Shown: positions 24,491 to 36,501 of the stretch, piece after piece | Layout of the letters: every line of letters begins with the position of its first letter | Numbering within the stretch: the stretch's first letter is position 1 | Origin: Planctomycetota bacterium | GTDB taxonomy: Bacteria; Planctomycetota; UBA1135; JACQFD01 | Direction: 5' to 3' | Assembly: GCA_016200225.1 (NCBI GenBank) | Contig: JACQFD010000012.1 | Span: forward strand, 62,001 to 126,000 | Length of the DNA stretch: 64,000 bases | Program-made: the position numbers and the translations under genes | The notes under the pieces: model-generated | What the model saw: the letters and a program-made list of their open reading frames with translations, nothing else | What the model was told of the DNA's origin: nothing | Databases searched by the model: none

Positions 24491-27400
24491 ATGACCGAAG
24501 CGACGTCCGCAGTCCCGACCGTTATTCGCGATTACGCGAAGTATCCGACGATTATTGATATTCCGAATCTCGTCGAACTTCAGACGAAATCGTATTCGGA
24601 GTTTCTGCAGCGCGACACTCCGTCGGATCAACGCAAACCCATGGGGCTCGAATCGATCCTCAAGGAGATCTTTCCAATTCCGAGCTACGACGGGACCATG
24701 AATCTCGGATATGTATCGTACGAACTTGGAAACATGCGGTACACGCAGGACGAGTGCCGAAAGTTGCGATTGACGTACGGCTATCCGCTCAAGATCCGGG
24801 TTCGGCTCAACAAGGCCGAATCTGTTGAAGAAGATGTCTATTTGGGCGAAATCCCCGTCATGGTCGGCGGTGGAGAATTTATTATTAATGGTACGGAGCG
24901 CGTGATTGTTAACCAACTCCACCGCTCGCCCGGCGTCGATTTTGAAGAGGAACTTCACACCGGCGACAAGCGCTTGCACCGCTGCTGGATCATTCCGGAG
25001 CGCGGCTCGTGGATCGAGCTCAATGTTACAAAAAAGGACCTGCTCGCCGTACGAATCGACCAAAGCGGCAAGTTCTCGGCGATCACGCTCTTGCGCGCGA
25101 TGCATGAGCGATTCGGCACCGATGTGGCGCTCCTCTCCGAGTTTTATCCTGTTACTACAGTTCGCCGGAAGAAGGACGAACCGGGCACGAAGTTCTCGAA
25201 GGAACTGTCCGGCAAAATTGCCGTCGGCGACATCGTCGATCTTAAGACTGGCGAAGTCCTTGTCGCCTCCGGCGCCGAAATTTCCGAAGACCGCGCGGAA
25301 GTCATCGCCGATTCCGATTTGAAAGAAATCACGATACTCGAATCGTTGAAACCGAAACTATCGAAAGCGGCGCTCGAAACATTACAAAACGACAGCCGCG
25401 AATTGATGGACGATCCGATTATTCTGAATTCGTTGCGCGACGACGATCAAAATAAATCGCACGAAGACGCGCTGCTTAAAATTTATCAGCGCCTGCGCCC
25501 CGGCAATCCGCCGCAAGTCGAGAAAGCTAAAGATCTATTCAAGGAAAAATTCTACGATTCGCAGCGATATCGCCTCGGCCGCGTAGGCCGCTTTCGCTTA
25601 AATCGTAAGTTTGGAACCGAGATTTCCGAAGACTTACAAACGCTGCAGCCCGAGGATCTCGTCGAAGCGATCAAATATATTCTTTGCCTGCGGCAGAACG
25701 CCGGCGAGATCGACGACATCGACCATTTGGGCAACCGCCGCGTGCGCACGCTCGCCGAACTCGCGGGCGACGAATTCCGAAAGGGATTCTTAAAATTGCG
25801 CCGCACGGCCGTCGAGCGCATGAGCATCGAGGCGCCGGAAAACTGCAGTCCTCGAAATCTTATCAATTCAAAAACGTTTTCGAGCGCCATCGATTACTTC
25901 TTTGGCCGCGGCGAATTGTCGCAAGTTGTCGACCAGACGAATCCGCTTTCGCAATTGACGCATGAACGGCGCCTCTCGGCGCTCGGACCGGGCGGTCTTA
26001 ACAGAAAGCGCGCCGGATTCGAAGTCCGCGACGTGCATATTTCGCATTACGGGCGCCTCTGTCCGATCGAGACGCCGGAAGGCACGAACATCGGATTGAT
26101 ATCGTCGCTCGCAATATTTGCATCCGTCGACGACTACGGATTCTTAACGACTCCGTACCGCGTCGTGGAACAGGGAATTGTTACTGAAAAAGTAAAGTAT
26201 CTTCGCGCCGACGAAGAGCACAACTCCGTCCTCGCGCCCGCCGACACGGAAATCGGCCCCGGAAATAAATTAATTATCGACGCGAACGGAAATGTCATGT
26301 CGCGCAAGAAAGGCGAGTTCACGCTCGTTCCGCTCGACGAAGTTCAATTCATCGACGTTTCGCCGGTGCAAATGGTCGGCGTCTCCGCGGCGCTCGTGCC
26401 ATTCCTCGAACATGACGACGCGAACCGCGCGCTCATGGGCAGCAACATGCAACGTCAGGCGGTGCCGCTCATCAAGACCGAGCCTCCCTACGTGCACACG
26501 GGCATGGAAGGCGTTGTCGCCACCAATTCCGGAATGTTAGTAAAAGCCGACAAGGAAGGAATTGTAAAATCCGTGGATTCGTCGCGCGTTGTCATTAATG
26601 AAGACGAATACAATCTTGTCAAATTCAGCGGACTCAACGAACGGACCTGTCTCAATCAGCGGCCGATCGTTAGCGTCGGACAGAAAGTTAAGAAAGGACA
26701 GGTGATCGCGGACGGCGCCGCCACGCATCAAGGCGAGCTGGCGCTCGGCAAAAACCTCACGGTCGCGTTCATGGTGTGGGATGGCTACAATTTCGAAGAC
26801 GCGATTGTCGTCAGCGAACGCCTCGTGCGCGACGATACATTTACCTCGATTCACATCGATGAGTATGAAATCGAGATTCGCGAAACGAAGCTCGGCAAGG
26901 AGGAGTTCACTCGCGATATTCCAAATGTCGGCGAAAAGGCGCTGCGCCATCTCGACGAAAGCGGAATTGTAAGAATCGGCACGCGCGTCCGCGCCGGCGA
27001 TATTCTCGTCGGCAAGGTCGCGCCGAAGAGCAAGTCGGAGCTCACGCCGGAGGAAAAACTGTTACATGCGATCTTCGGCCGCGCCGGCGAAGATGTTAAG
27101 AATGCTTCGCTCGAAGTTCCGCCCGGAGTGGACGGAATTGTTATCGACGCGCAGAAATTCAGCAAACGCGTCAATTTGACGGAACAGGAGCGCGCGAAAG
27201 CACTGAATGAAATTAAGAAAGCCGAACGCGAATTCCTCGAGCGTTTCCGGGATTACATCCGCGCGATGCAGCGCGACATCGAAAAGGCAACATCCGAAAA
27301 CATCGTCGATGAGCTAACGAAAAAGCGGCTCAAGATCGAGGACACGACTCAGTACGAGGAACTCCGGCGCGCCCGGGCGACGATTCGCGCATTTGTCGAA

Positions 27401-28276
27401 TCGTTCCCGAATCGAACGGCGCGCGAAAAATCGATGGCGGTCATCCGCGAGTTCGGCGACAAGATCGAATTCAAGGAAGCGGATAAGAATAAACTCGTCA
27501 ACCGGCTCTCCCGCGGCGACGAGTTGCCGACGGGCGTGCTCGAAATGGTAAAGATTTATATTGCGATGAAACGCAATCTTTCGGTCGGCGACAAAATGGC
27601 GGGACGCCATGGAAACAAGGGCGTCATTTCCAGAATTGTACCGATCGAAGACATGCCGTTCCTCGCCGATGGCACTCCCGTGGATATTGTATTAAATCCG
27701 CTGGGCGTGCCGAGCCGTATGAACGTCGGGCAAATTCTCGAAACGCATCTCGGGTGGGCGGCCAAACAGATCGGTTTCCGCGCGCGGACGCCCGCCTTCG
27801 ACGGCGCCGACGAGCTCGACATCGAAAAGGCGCTCGCCGAGTGCCATTTCCCGACGGGCGGCAAGTCCGTTTTGTATGATGGCCGCACGGGCGAGTCGTT
27901 CGAGCAGGATGTTACAGTTGGCTGTATCTATATGATGAAACTGCACCATCTCGTCGACGATAAGATTCACGCCCGGGCAACCGGACCCTATTCTTTAATT
28001 ACGCAGCAGCCGCTCGGCGGCAAGGCCCGCTTCGGCGGACAGCGTTTTGGAGAAATGGAAGTGTGGGCGCTCGAGGCTTACGGCGCTTCGGCGATTTTGC
28101 AGGAATTGTTAACTGTAAAATCCGACGACGTCGACGGCCGCACCAAGATTTACGAATCGATGGTGAAAGGCCTCAACATTCTCGAACCCGGCACGCCCGT
28201 CTCGTTTGAAGTGTTGACGAACGAAATCCGGGGTCTCGCGCTGAATATTGAACTTGTGAAAAAGCAAATCGTTTGA
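24491..28276 (+). CDS. rpoB: DNA-directed RNA polymerase subunit beta
   Basis: 1261 residues from the ATG at 24491 ([20 protein letters not shown]). An in-frame start 108 nt upstream would add a segment coded by the tandem repeat and with no family resemblance, so I rejected it. Fork, lobe and protrusion domains are present. The rifampicin region reads [20 protein letters not shown] followed by SALGPGG, keeping the Asp, His and Ser residues (E. coli 516, 526, 531) whose change gives resistance. [36 protein letters not shown] and [20 protein letters not shown] are hallmark blocks. No SD is seen. Confidence 0.98.
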   Translation: MTEATSAVPTVIRDYAKYPTIIDIPNLVELQTKSYSEFLQRDTPSDQRKPMGLESILKEIFPIPSYDGTMNLGYVSYELGNMRYTQDECRKLRLTYGYPLKIRVRLNKAESVEEDVYLGEIPVMVGGGEFIINGTERVIVNQLHRSPGVDFEEELHTGDKRLHRCWIIPERGSWIELNVTKKDLLAVRIDQSGKFSAITLLRAMHERFGTDVALLSEFYPVTTVRRKKDEPGTKFSKELSGKIAVGDIVDLKTGEVLVASGAEISEDRAEVIADSDLKEITILESLKPKLSKAALETLQNDSRELMDDPIILNSLRDDDQNKSHEDALLKIYQRLRPGNPPQVEKAKDLFKEKFYDSQRYRLGRVGRFRLNRKFGTEISEDLQTLQPEDLVEAIKYILCLRQNAGEIDDIDHLGNRRVRTLAELAGDEFRKGFLKLRRTAVERMSIEAPENCSPRNLINSKTFSSAIDYFFGRGELSQVVDQTNPLSQLTHERRLSALGPGGLNRKRAGFEVRDVHISHYGRLCPIETPEGTNIGLISSLAIFASVDDYGFLTTPYRVVEQGIVTEKVKYLRADEEHNSVLAPADTEIGPGNKLIIDANGNVMSRKKGEFTLVPLDEVQFIDVSPVQMVGVSAALVPFLEHDDANRALMGSNMQRQAVPLIKTEPPYVHTGMEGVVATNSGMLVKADKEGIVKSVDSSRVVINEDEYNLVKFSGLNERTCLNQRPIVSVGQKVKKGQVIADGAATHQGELALGKNLTVAFMVWDGYNFEDAIVVSERLVRDDTFTSIHIDEYEIEIRETKLGKEEFTRDIPNVGEKALRHLDESGIVRIGTRVRAGDILVGKVAPKSKSELTPEEKLLHAIFGRAGEDVKNASLEVPPGVDGIVIDAQKFSKRVNLTEQERAKALNEIKKAEREFLERFRDYIRAMQRDIEKATSENIVDELTKKRLKIEDTTQYEELRRARATIRAFVESFPNRTAREKSMAVIREFGDKIEFKEADKNKLVNRLSRGDELPTGVLEMVKIYIAMKRNLSVGDKMAGRHGNKGVISRIVPIEDMPFLADGTPVDIVLNPLGVPSRMNVGQILETHLGWAAKQIGFRARTPAFDGADELDIEKALAECHFPTGGKSVLYDGRTGESFEQDVTVGCIYMMKLHHLVDDKIHARATGPYSLITQQPLGGKARFGGQRFGEMEVWALEAYGASAILQELLTVKSDDVDGRTKIYESMVKGLNILEPGTPVSFEVLTNEIRGLALNIELVKKQIV

Positions 28277-28382
28277 TGCGCGCGCCCATCGCGCCTCGGC
28301 GCAAAATAATTCCAAATTTAATAATAATTCAATCAATTAATCCCGCACTCCAAAGCCAAACTTACAACGGAACAAACCTGCC

Positions 28383-31300
28383 ATGGCTGAGGTAAACATA
28401 AATTACGATCGGATCAACGATTTCGCATCGGTTACGATCCGGCTCGCGTCTCCCGAAGACATTCGCTCGTGGTCGTTCGGCGAAGTCAAGAAACCGGAGA
28501 CCATTAACTACAGAACGTACCGTCCCGAAAAGGACGGTCTTTTCTGCGAACGTATTTTCGGCCCCGAGAAGGACTGGGAGTGCGCCTGCGGCAAATATAA
28601 AGGTATCAAACACAAAGGAATCGTTTGCGACAAATGCGGCGTCATGATCACGCACAGCCGCGTTCGCCGCAAGCGAATGGGCCACATCAACCTCGCGGCG
28701 CCCGTCGCGCATATTTGGTTTTTCAAATCGACGCCGTCGCGCATCGGCAACCTTTTGAATATGAAGGTTTCCGACTTGGAGCGCGTCGTGTACTTCCAGG
28801 ATTATGTAGTCATCGCCGACGGGGGACTCGACGAACTCAAACCTAAGCAAAAAGACCGCGAATACAAACTTCTCACCGAAGAAGAGTATCGTCAGACGCG
28901 CGTCAAGCACGGAAGCAAGTTCGACGCCGGCATGGGCGCGGAAGCGATTCGTAAATTATTAAAAAAGCTCGATCTGAATGAACTGTCCGTCAAGCTTCGC
29001 AAGGATCTGACCACGACCAAGAGCCGCCAGCGTCTGAAAGATATTATTAAACGCCTCAAGGTCGTCGAACTTCTCCGCGACTCCGGAAATGCTAATAATG
29101 CAGGCGGTCCGGGCAACCGTCCCGAATGGATGATTCTCGAGGTCATTCCGGTCATTCCGCCCGATCTCCGTCCGCTCGTGCTGCTCGACAGCGGAAACTT
29201 CGCGACGAGCGATTTGAATGATTTGTATCGTCGTCTCATCAATCGTAATAATCGATTGAAGAAACTGCTCGATCTGAACGCGCCCGAAGTCATCATTCGT
29301 AATGAAAAGCGAATGTTACAACAATCGGTCGACGCGTTATTCGATAATGGGCGTTGCCGGCGGCCGGTGCTGGGTTCCAGCAATCGACCGCTCAAATCGC
29401 TGACCGACATGATCAAGGGCAAGCAGGGGCGCTTTCGCGAAAACCTGCTCGGAAAGCGCGTCGATTATTCGGCGCGTTCCGTCATCGTCGTCGGTCCGGA
29501 ATTAAAGTTACATCAGTGCGGTTTGCCGAAGGCCATCGCGCTCGAATTGTTTCAACCGTTCATTATTCGTAGACTTCGCGAACTCGGCCTCGCCGACACG
29601 ATCAAATCGGCGAAGAAAATGTTGGAGCGCCGCGACGAGGAAGTTTACGACATCCTCGAAGAAGTTATTAAGGATCACCCGGTGCTGCTCAACCGCGCGC
29701 CGACGCTGCACCGCATGGGAATACAAGCATTCGAACCGGTTTTGATCGAAGGCAACGCGCTAAAGATCCATCCGCTCGTTTGCACCGGATTCAACGCGGA
29801 CTTCGATGGCGACCAGATGGCGGTTCACCTGCCGCTTTCGTATGAAGCGCAAATTGAAGCAAGCACGCTGATGCTTGCTACCAATAACGTTTTCTCGCCC
29901 GCGAACGGCAATCCTATCATTTCTCCGTCGCAGGACATCGTCCTCGGCATCTTTTACCTGTCCGCCGACCGCGGGCCGCAAAAAGGCGAAGGCAAATACT
30001 TCTCGTCGCTCGGCGAGCTTTTCCTTGCATTCGCGGAACGTAAAATCTCGACGCACGCGAAAGTCAGGGTTAAATTCGAGCCGGGCCGCCGGATCCGTCT
30101 GGACCGAACCGGCCGGGAACTCGTCATTAACGAACAGGGCAATATTCCGACGGCCGATCCTAACAATAAAAAAGGCGATCCGCTCGTCACCACGGCCGGC
30201 CGCGCGCTGTTGAACGACGTCCTGCCGAAGCAGATGGCGTACTACAATTACGAAGTCGACAAAAAGGGAATTCAGGGCATCATTAGCGATTGCCACCAGA
30301 TTCTCGGACGCCGAATCACCATTCTTCTGCTCGACGACCTCAAGGAAATCGGCTTCAAATGGGCGACGCGCGCGGGACTTTCGTTCTCGAAAGACGATAT
30401 GCGCCTTCCCGGCAAGAAGAACGAGATCATTTCCGCCGCCGAAGTGGAAGCTACGAAAGTGCGTAATCAATATTCGAAGGGTGTTATTACAGATGGCGAA
30501 CGATACAACAAAATCGTCGACCTCTGGACCGCAGCCCGCGAGCGCACCGGCATTGTTCTCATGGACGAACTCCGAAACGATGTTAAGAATGGCCAGCCGT
30601 ATCTGAACCCGATTTATTGCATGGCGCACTCGGGCGCCCGCGGCTCGCTCGACCAAATTCGCCAGCTTTCCGGCATGCGCGGACTCATGGCGAAGCCGAA
30701 CGGTAAAATTATCGAAACTCCCATCAAGGGCAACTTCCGCGAGGGATTGAAAGTATTGGAATACTTCTCATCCACGCACGGCGCGCGAAAGGGTCTCGCC
30801 GATACCGCGCTTAAGACGGCCGACGCGGGATACATGACTCGCAAACTCGCGGACGTCGCGCAAAACGTCGTTGTTACAGAACCCGACTGCGGCGCGTTGA
30901 ACGGAGTTACAAAAGGCGTGGTCTATCGCGGCGAAAAAGTCGCAGTCACGCTCGCGCAGGCAATCCGTGGACGCACTTCGCTCCGCACGATCGTGGATCC
31001 GATTTCGGACGACGTAATTGTTAAGGAAAGCGAAATGATTACGGAAAGCATCGCCAAGAAGATCGAATCATTAAATTACGAAAAAATTCTGGTTCGAAGC
31101 CCGCTTACGTGCGAGGCGCGCCTTGGCATCTGCGCGAAATGTTATGGAATGGACCTCTCGCGCGGCATTCTTGTCGAAATGGGACTTGCCGTCGGCATGA
31201 TCGGCGCCCAGTCGATCGGCGAACCGGGCACGCAGTTGACGATGCGCACGTTCCACATCGGCGGCACGGCGAGCCGCACCGTCGAGGAAAGCGATTGCAA

Positions 31301-32669
31301 GGCGAAGCGCGCGGGACATATTAAGTTTGACAACGTCCGCGTTGTTAAGAATAGCGAAGGCAAGAGCGTCGTGTTGAATCGCAACGGCCAATTTGTACTA
31401 TTCGATGTTAAGAATCGCGAAGTGGAACGCTACGACATTCCGGCCGGCGCCGAAATTTTAGTTGCCGACGGATCGGAAGTATTGCCGAAGCTAATTCTCG
31501 CGCGCTGGGACCCGCACCACGTGCCGGTGCTCGCCGACAAGGACGGACGCGTTATGTATGAAGACCTCGAGGAGGGCAAGACGATCCGCATCGAAAAAGA
31601 TGCGAAGTCCGGCCACAAACGCCGTCAGGTTGTCGAACATAAAGGCGATCTCCACCCGGCGATTGTTCTTCAGGACGACAAGGGACAGAGCATCGCGCTT
31701 TATCCAATTCCCGAACGGGCGTATGTCGAAGTGGACTCCGGCGAATGGATCGTCGCGGGCACCGTCCTCGCGAAATCGCCGCGCCAGCTCGGAGGAACGC
31801 AGGACATTACCGGCGGTCTGCCGCGCGTCGCGGAATTGTTTGAAGCGCGCAAGCCTAAGAATCCTGCAATTGTATCCGAAATCGACGGAATTGTAGAATT
31901 GGGCGGAAAGTCGCGCGGCAAACGCACGATCGTGGTCAAACCCGAAGACAGCGACGAAAAGAAGGAACATCTCATTCCCGTCGGCCGCCACCTGCGCGTA
32001 CACCGCGGCGACCGCGTTCGCGCGGGCGACACGCTGACGGAAGGACCGTTCGTTCCGCAGGATATCCTTAGGATTCAAGGCGAGGAAAGAATTCAAAACT
32101 ATCTTTTGGACGAGATCCAAAATGTCTATCGCTTACAAGGCGTCACGATCGACGACAAGCATATTGAAGTCATCGTCGCGCAAATGATGCGAAAAGTGCA
32201 AGTCGAGGAGCCGGGCGACAGCGCGCTGCTCCCCGGCGCCGTTATTGATAAATTCCGATTCCGCGACGAACAGGATCGGCTTCGTAAAGATAAGAAAAAG
32301 CCGCCCCGCGCCCGTCCGCTATTGTTAGGAATCTCGAAAGCGGCGCTCTCTTCGGAATCGTTCATTTCGGCGGCGTCATTCCAGGAGACCACCAAGGTGT
32401 TGACCGAGGCCGCGATCGCGGGCCGCGTCGATCAACTTGTGGGTCTCAAGGAAAATGTCGTGCTCGGCCACGTCGTTCCGGCCGGCACTGGATTTCGAAC
32501 GCACTATCGAACGACGGTCAAAAAGAACGTCGATCTCGAAACACTCGCATCGAAGTACCGACCGTTCTCACCGACGCCCGACATGGGCTCGATGTCGGGA
32601 GGACTCATGTCTCCCGGCAGCGATTTCGGTCCACTCACGGGCGGACCAGCCATGCCTATGCCCGCTTAA
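28383..32669 (+). CDS. rpoC: DNA-directed RNA polymerase subunit beta prime
   Basis: 1428 residues. The N-terminal zinc site is Cys67, Cys69, Cys82, Cys85 (CAC...CDKC). The catalytic loop NADFDGDQ places Asp473, Asp475 and Asp477 on the active-site Mg. Bridge helix and trigger loop lie in [20 protein letters not shown] and [19 protein letters not shown]. The second zinc site is [11 protein letters not shown]. The C-terminus ends in a Gly/Met/Pro-rich tail ([18 protein letters not shown]). It begins 106 nt after rpoB; its leader is AT-rich and has no SD. Confidence 0.98.
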   Translation: MAEVNINYDRINDFASVTIRLASPEDIRSWSFGEVKKPETINYRTYRPEKDGLFCERIFGPEKDWECACGKYKGIKHKGIVCDKCGVMITHSRVRRKRMGHINLAAPVAHIWFFKSTPSRIGNLLNMKVSDLERVVYFQDYVVIADGGLDELKPKQKDREYKLLTEEEYRQTRVKHGSKFDAGMGAEAIRKLLKKLDLNELSVKLRKDLTTTKSRQRLKDIIKRLKVVELLRDSGNANNAGGPGNRPEWMILEVIPVIPPDLRPLVLLDSGNFATSDLNDLYRRLINRNNRLKKLLDLNAPEVIIRNEKRMLQQSVDALFDNGRCRRPVLGSSNRPLKSLTDMIKGKQGRFRENLLGKRVDYSARSVIVVGPELKLHQCGLPKAIALELFQPFIIRRLRELGLADTIKSAKKMLERRDEEVYDILEEVIKDHPVLLNRAPTLHRMGIQAFEPVLIEGNALKIHPLVCTGFNADFDGDQMAVHLPLSYEAQIEASTLMLATNNVFSPANGNPIISPSQDIVLGIFYLSADRGPQKGEGKYFSSLGELFLAFAERKISTHAKVRVKFEPGRRIRLDRTGRELVINEQGNIPTADPNNKKGDPLVTTAGRALLNDVLPKQMAYYNYEVDKKGIQGIISDCHQILGRRITILLLDDLKEIGFKWATRAGLSFSKDDMRLPGKKNEIISAAEVEATKVRNQYSKGVITDGERYNKIVDLWTAARERTGIVLMDELRNDVKNGQPYLNPIYCMAHSGARGSLDQIRQLSGMRGLMAKPNGKIIETPIKGNFREGLKVLEYFSSTHGARKGLADTALKTADAGYMTRKLADVAQNVVVTEPDCGALNGVTKGVVYRGEKVAVTLAQAIRGRTSLRTIVDPISDDVIVKESEMITESIAKKIESLNYEKILVRSPLTCEARLGICAKCYGMDLSRGILVEMGLAVGMIGAQSIGEPGTQLTMRTFHIGGTASRTVEESDCKAKRAGHIKFDNVRVVKNSEGKSVVLNRNGQFVLFDVKNREVERYDIPAGAEILVADGSEVLPKLILARWDPHHVPVLADKDGRVMYEDLEEGKTIRIEKDAKSGHKRRQVVEHKGDLHPAIVLQDDKGQSIALYPIPERAYVEVDSGEWIVAGTVLAKSPRQLGGTQDITGGLPRVAELFEARKPKNPAIVSEIDGIVELGGKSRGKRTIVVKPEDSDEKKEHLIPVGRHLRVHRGDRVRAGDTLTEGPFVPQDILRIQGEERIQNYLLDEIQNVYRLQGVTIDDKHIEVIVAQMMRKVQVEEPGDSALLPGAVIDKFRFRDEQDRLRKDKKKPPRARPLLLGISKAALSSESFISAASFQETTKVLTEAAIAGRVDQLVGLKENVVLGHVVPAGTGFRTHYRTTVKKNVDLETLASKYRPFSPTPDMGSMSGGLMSPGSDFGPLTGGPAMPMPA

Positions 32670-32805
32670 TGGGGCCCCGGCTTCGTGGACCCAATTTTCA
32701 ACTATTTCTTGCGGGAGTTCCCGACCTCCCTCTAAACTCTTTGCCCCATTTTCCGTGCCGCCGCGAACCGGCGTCTCAAATATTCAAGGCTGAATAACTG
32801 TAGCG

Positions 32806-33177
32806 ATGCCGACAATCAATCAACTGGTCAAGCACCCGCGCGTTCCCCAACGCCGGCGCACCAAGTCACCCGTGCTTCAATCGTGTCCACAAAAGCGCGG
32901 TGTTTGTATTACTGTAAAGAAGCAGACGCCGAAAAAGCCGAACTCGGCGCTTCGTTCCGTGGCGCGCGTCCGGCTTGTGAACGGCAAAGAAATTACTGCT
33001 TATATTCCGGGAGAAGAACACAACCTCCAGGAGCACTCGATCGTTCTTGTCCGCGGCGGCCGCGTTCGCGACCTCCCCGGCGTTCGCTATCACGTCATCC
33101 GCGGAACGCTCGACACTTCGGGCGTCGAGGATCGCAAGCAGAGCCGTAGTAAGTACGGCGCGAAGCGTCCGAAGTAA
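32806..33177 (+). CDS. rpsL: 30S ribosomal protein S12 (Arg at position 88)
   Basis: 123 residues, decoding-centre protein. Numbering matches E. coli exactly through this region. [11 protein letters not shown] keeps Lys43, but [13 protein letters not shown] has Arg at 88 where E. coli has Lys; codon CGC confirmed in the sequence. K88R in this loop is a classic streptomycin-resistance substitution in E. coli and mycobacteria. [15 protein letters not shown] and [15 protein letters not shown] are normal. The 136-nt spacer from rpoC contains a short hairpin, CGGGA-GT-TCCCG. No SD. Confidence 0.98.
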   Translation: MPTINQLVKHPRVPQRRRTKSPVLQSCPQKRGVCITVKKQTPKKPNSALRSVARVRLVNGKEITAYIPGEEHNLQEHSIVLVRGGRVRDLPGVRYHVIRGTLDTSGVEDRKQSRSKYGAKRPK

Positions 33178-33262
33178 GGCGTTCGCCGAAGTTTAATTAA
33201 ATATACCAATTCGAATCGAAACTCAAACAATCCTGATTTAATAAAAAAATCGCTCAAGTCTT

Positions 33263-33736
33263 ATGCCGCGTCGATATAAAAGCACGGATCCGCTCATCGT
33301 TCCGGATCCAGTATACAATTCAAAGCTCGCCACCAAGATTGTCAATAAGATCATGGGAGAAGGCAAGAAAACGACAGCTCAGGCCGTTTTTTATCAAGCG
33401 CTCGACCTCGCTCAGAAGAAACTCGCCGGCGCGGAGAAACTCGACATCTTTACAAAAGCGATCGAGAACGTGAAACCGCAGGTCGAGGTTCGAAGCCGCC
33501 GCGTCGGCGGCGCGACGTATCAAGTGCCGCGCGAAGTGCGCAAGAATCGGCAACAGTCGCTCGCGGTTCGCTGGCTCGTCGAAAATGCCCGCAAGAAAAA
33601 GGGCAAGCCGATGTCCGTCCGTCTCGCGGAGGAATTTGTCGACGCATTTAACAATACCGGCGCTTCCGTGATGCAAAAGGACAATGTTCACAAAATGGCC
33701 GAGGCAAACAAGGCCTACAGTCACTTTGCGTGGTAG
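33263..33736 (+). CDS. rpsG: 30S ribosomal protein S7
   Basis: 157 residues. Starts MPRRYKSTDPLIVPDPVYNS, then KIVNKIMGEGKKTTAQAVFY and VEVRSRRVGGATYQVP, the signature RNA-binding loop, followed by RWLVENARKKKG. It initiates 30S head assembly and contacts the mRNA exit region. The ending MAEANKAYSHFAW is typical. A strong terminator lies 75 nt after the stop, so rpsL-rpsG transcription probably ends there and fusA is expressed separately. Confidence 0.98.
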   Translation: MPRRYKSTDPLIVPDPVYNSKLATKIVNKIMGEGKKTTAQAVFYQALDLAQKKLAGAEKLDIFTKAIENVKPQVEVRSRRVGGATYQVPREVRKNRQQSLAVRWLVENARKKKGKPMSVRLAEEFVDAFNNTGASVMQKDNVHKMAEANKAYSHFAW

Positions 33737-33810
33737 GGCAGTTTGCTTGGTAAGGCATTTCGCCTGATAGACGATTCAATTGCGCGGGCAACTCGACCTG
33801 CTAGCATGAT

Positions 33811-33841
33811 CAAACGGACCCGCTCGGGTCCGTTTGTTTTT
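33811..33841 (+). terminator. Strong intrinsic terminator after rpsG
   Basis: CAAACGGACCCG (33811-33822), loop CT, CGGGTCCGTTTG (33825-33836): a perfect 12-bp GC-rich stem followed by a run of T residues. It separates rpsL-rpsG from the Tsr3-like gene and fusA. Confidence 0.92.
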
Positions 33842-33869
33842 GACACAATTACAATTCCACGACGCCGCC

Positions 33870-34352
33870 ATGCAGAACATACTTATCATCCGCGATGCGC
33901 GGGAATCGACGAGGAAATGTTCCATTGCCGCGATCCAAGGGATGCCGAATATTACATTTCGCGGATGGCGGCGCGATCATACAATTGCGCTTCCGCCGCA
34001 CGTGCTTTTGTGCCCGGGCGCGCCGCCGCTCGCTTCGGAGGACGGCGGCCTTCCGCTCCTGCTCGTCGACTCGTCGTGGCGGCATTTGCCTCAATTGATG
34101 CGCGACGTGCGGGGTACATTCGCGCTGCGTTCAATTCCGGCCGGTTTCGCGAGCGCGTATCCGCGCAAATCGCGTGTCTTTAACGATCCGGACGACGGGC
34201 TGGCGACCGTCGAGGCCCTTTTTATTGCATTGGCGGTTTTGGGGGAGTGGCGCGACGATATCCTCGAACACTATCATTTCAAGTCGGAATTCATGAAGAT
34301 CAACGAGCTCCGTTTCAACGCGTTGCGCGAGCAGGCGACTTCGCAATTATAG
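33870..34352 (+). CDS. Tsr3-like (DTW/DUF367-type) putative rRNA aminocarboxypropyltransferase
   Basis: 160 residues from the ATG at 33870; an earlier in-frame start lies inside the terminator hairpin and is unlikely. The pattern follows Tsr3, the enzyme adding the acp group to helix 31 of small-subunit rRNA in archaea and eukaryotes. An N-terminal D-A-R-x(3)-R-K-C segment is followed by [14 protein letters not shown] (compare the VIDCSW motif), then [34 protein letters not shown] (compare LSTVEA) and [13 protein letters not shown] (compare FKWGHTFLELN). The ANPVNYG motif of Tsr3 is not preserved. DTW-domain tRNA acp-transferases are a related alternative. Its place between rpsG and fusA fits a ribosome role. 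It ends 12 nt before fusA. Confidence 0.62.
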   Translation: MQNILIIRDARESTRKCSIAAIQGMPNITFRGWRRDHTIALPPHVLLCPGAPPLASEDGGLPLLLVDSSWRHLPQLMRDVRGTFALRSIPAGFASAYPRKSRVFNDPDDGLATVEALFIALAVLGEWRDDILEHYHFKSEFMKINELRFNALREQATSQL

Positions 34353-34364
34353 TATCATAATATC

Positions 34365-36440
34365 GTGTCCGCAAAAGGCCCCGACCTCTCGAAAACCCGA
34401 ACCTTTGGAATCGCCGCGCACATCGACGCGGGCAAGACCACGGTCTCGGAGCGGATTCTTTATTATACTGGGATCGAACACCGCATGGGCGAGGTGCACG
34501 AAGGCAACACCGCGATGGATTGGATGGAAGAGGAACAGCAGCGTGGAATTACTATTACCGCGGCCGCGACAAACTGTCCGTGGCAGGGTCATCGTTTACA
34601 ACTTGTCGACACGCCCGGCCACGTCGATTTCACCGCGGAAGTCGAGCGTTCTCTGCGCGTCCTCGACGGCGCGATTATCGTATTCGATTGTTTAAATGGC
34701 GTCGAAGCGCAAAGCGAGACGGTCTGGCGCCAGGCGAATAAGTATCATGTTCCGCGGATGGCGTTTCTTAATAAACTCGACAAGCCGGGAGCCGAGCCCG
34801 CGAAATGCATCGATGACATCCGCAGGCGTCTCAACGCGAACGCGGTTGCGATTCAGCTCGCGATCGGACGCGAAAAAGAATTTGAAGGCGTCGTCGATCT
34901 CGTCGAAATGACCGAAATACGATTTCCCGAGAACGAACTTGGCTCGCGGCCGGCGGTCACGGCGCTCTCGGACGAATGGAGTGAATCCGCGCGCGCGGCC
35001 CGCGTCGAATTGATAGAAAAAGTCGGCGAAGTCGACGAGGTCATATTTGAGAAATACGTCCATGGAACGGAAATCGACGCTCCGACGCTCCGCGCGGCCA
35101 TCCGGCGCGCTACAATTAAGAATGCGTTCGTCCCGGTGATGATGGGCGCGGCTTTTCGTAATAAGGGAGTCCAGCCTCTACTCGACGCGATTGTACATTA
35201 TCTGCCGTCGCCGATCGATCTGCCGCCCGTGAAGGGATTCGAACCGCAGACCGAAAAAGAAGTATTGCGAAAGCCCGATCCGTCCGACGCGTTCGCGGCG
35301 TTGGTTTTTAAGATATTCGGCGACGCCCACGGTGATCTTACTTATATTCGTATCTATTCCGGAACATTAAAGTCGGCCGATCTTTTGTATAATGCGCGCA
35401 CCGGAAAACCCGAACGCGCGAACCGCATTTTTCGCATGCACGCGAACGATAAACAACAGATCGATTCGGCGTGCGCCGGCGATATTGTAGCGATTCCCGG
35501 GCTCAAGGAGACGGTGACGGGCGACACGCTGTTCGAACGCGGAAAACCGGTCGCGCTCGAACGCTCGCAATTCCCCGAACCCGTGATTTCGATGGCGCTC
35601 GAGCCGAAGAGTTCGACCGACCGCGACAAACTTCTCGAATCGTTAAAACGCCTCGAGCGCGAGGATCCTACATTTCGGGCGCGCACGGACGCGGAGTCGG
35701 GTCAGGTGATCATTGCCGGAATGGGGGAGTTGCACCTCGAAGTGCTTTCGCACCGGCTCGAGCGCGAATATCGCGTTCCTACGAATGCGGGAAAACCTTT
35801 CGTATCCTATCGCGAAACGATACAAAAAGAAGCCAAAGCGGCGCATGTCTTCGAACGCGAACTCGGCGGCAGGAAATTGTATGCTTCCGCGACGGTGATC
35901 GTAAGGCCGGGACAGGATACGAAACCGCGGGTTATAATTAATAATAATATTTTGACTTCGCCGATCGGATTGCTTCGCGCCGCGTGCCGTGGAATTCAAC
36001 AATCCGTCGAGGATGGCGCCCAGTCCGGGGCGAATTTCGGTTTTCCGATGGTTAATATTGAGATTGAGGTCGCGGAAATCGTCTGGACGGCCGAATCGAC
36101 CGAAGTGGCGGCGCAGGCCGCGGCGTCGGAGGCGTTTGCAGCCGCCGTTTCGGCTGGAGGCGGCGAATTGTTGGAACCGATTCTTCGATTCGAGATCCGC
36201 ACGCCGGGCGAATTCCTCTCGGGCGTCCTGAACGACCTGCAGGGTCGGCGCGGCGTCGTCGAGGACTTGACGATCGAGGAAAACGTAAAGGTCGTTCGCG
36301 GGACCATTCCCGCCGGCGAGACCTTTGGATATACGACAGCACTTCGTTCCCTCTCTCAAGGGCGGGCGACGGCGGCGCTTGAGCCAAGCCGTTATGCGGC
36401 TGTTCCGGACAAAATTCGAAGGGAAGTCACGGGATCATAA
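34365..36440 (+). CDS. fusA: Elongation factor G (divergent form)
   Basis: 691 residues from GTG. The five-domain translocase is recognisable: P-loop [10 protein letters not shown], switch [13 protein letters not shown]3 DTPGHVDF, G4 NKLDK (NKMDR is usual), domain [13 protein letters not shown] and domain [23 protein letters not shown]. Domain IV reads [20 protein letters not shown], and the ending [20 protein letters not shown] deviates from the common SMTQGRAxYxMEFxHYxxVP. It may be one of the paralogous EF-G types (spdEFG) described in planctomycetes and spirochaetes, though it sits in the str-operon slot. The Tsr3-like gene ends 12 nt upstream. No tuf follows. Confidence 0.93.
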   Translation: MSAKGPDLSKTRTFGIAAHIDAGKTTVSERILYYTGIEHRMGEVHEGNTAMDWMEEEQQRGITITAAATNCPWQGHRLQLVDTPGHVDFTAEVERSLRVLDGAIIVFDCLNGVEAQSETVWRQANKYHVPRMAFLNKLDKPGAEPAKCIDDIRRRLNANAVAIQLAIGREKEFEGVVDLVEMTEIRFPENELGSRPAVTALSDEWSESARAARVELIEKVGEVDEVIFEKYVHGTEIDAPTLRAAIRRATIKNAFVPVMMGAAFRNKGVQPLLDAIVHYLPSPIDLPPVKGFEPQTEKEVLRKPDPSDAFAALVFKIFGDAHGDLTYIRIYSGTLKSADLLYNARTGKPERANRIFRMHANDKQQIDSACAGDIVAIPGLKETVTGDTLFERGKPVALERSQFPEPVISMALEPKSSTDRDKLLESLKRLEREDPTFRARTDAESGQVIIAGMGELHLEVLSHRLEREYRVPTNAGKPFVSYRETIQKEAKAAHVFERELGGRKLYASATVIVRPGQDTKPRVIINNNILTSPIGLLRAACRGIQQSVEDGAQSGANFGFPMVNIEIEVAEIVWTAESTEVAAQAAASEAFAAAVSAGGGELLEPILRFEIRTPGEFLSGVLNDLQGRRGVVEDLTIEENVKVVRGTIPAGETFGYTTALRSLSQGRATAALEPSRYAAVPDKIRREVTGS

Positions 36441-36472
36441 TTGCATTTCCCCAGTGAAACCCGGTTCACGTG

Positions 36473-36501
36473 TTGACCGGATTCCGGCGTATCGCTAAAG
36501 T
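36473..36501 (+). promoter_or_regulatory. Candidate promoter of the S10 operon
   Basis: TTGACC (36473-36478), 17-nt spacer, TAAAGT (36496-36501), 32 nt after the fusA stop. It shares its -35 hexamer with the HU and tRNA-tuf promoters. It would give a leader of about 365 nt before rpsJ. Confidence 0.5.
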
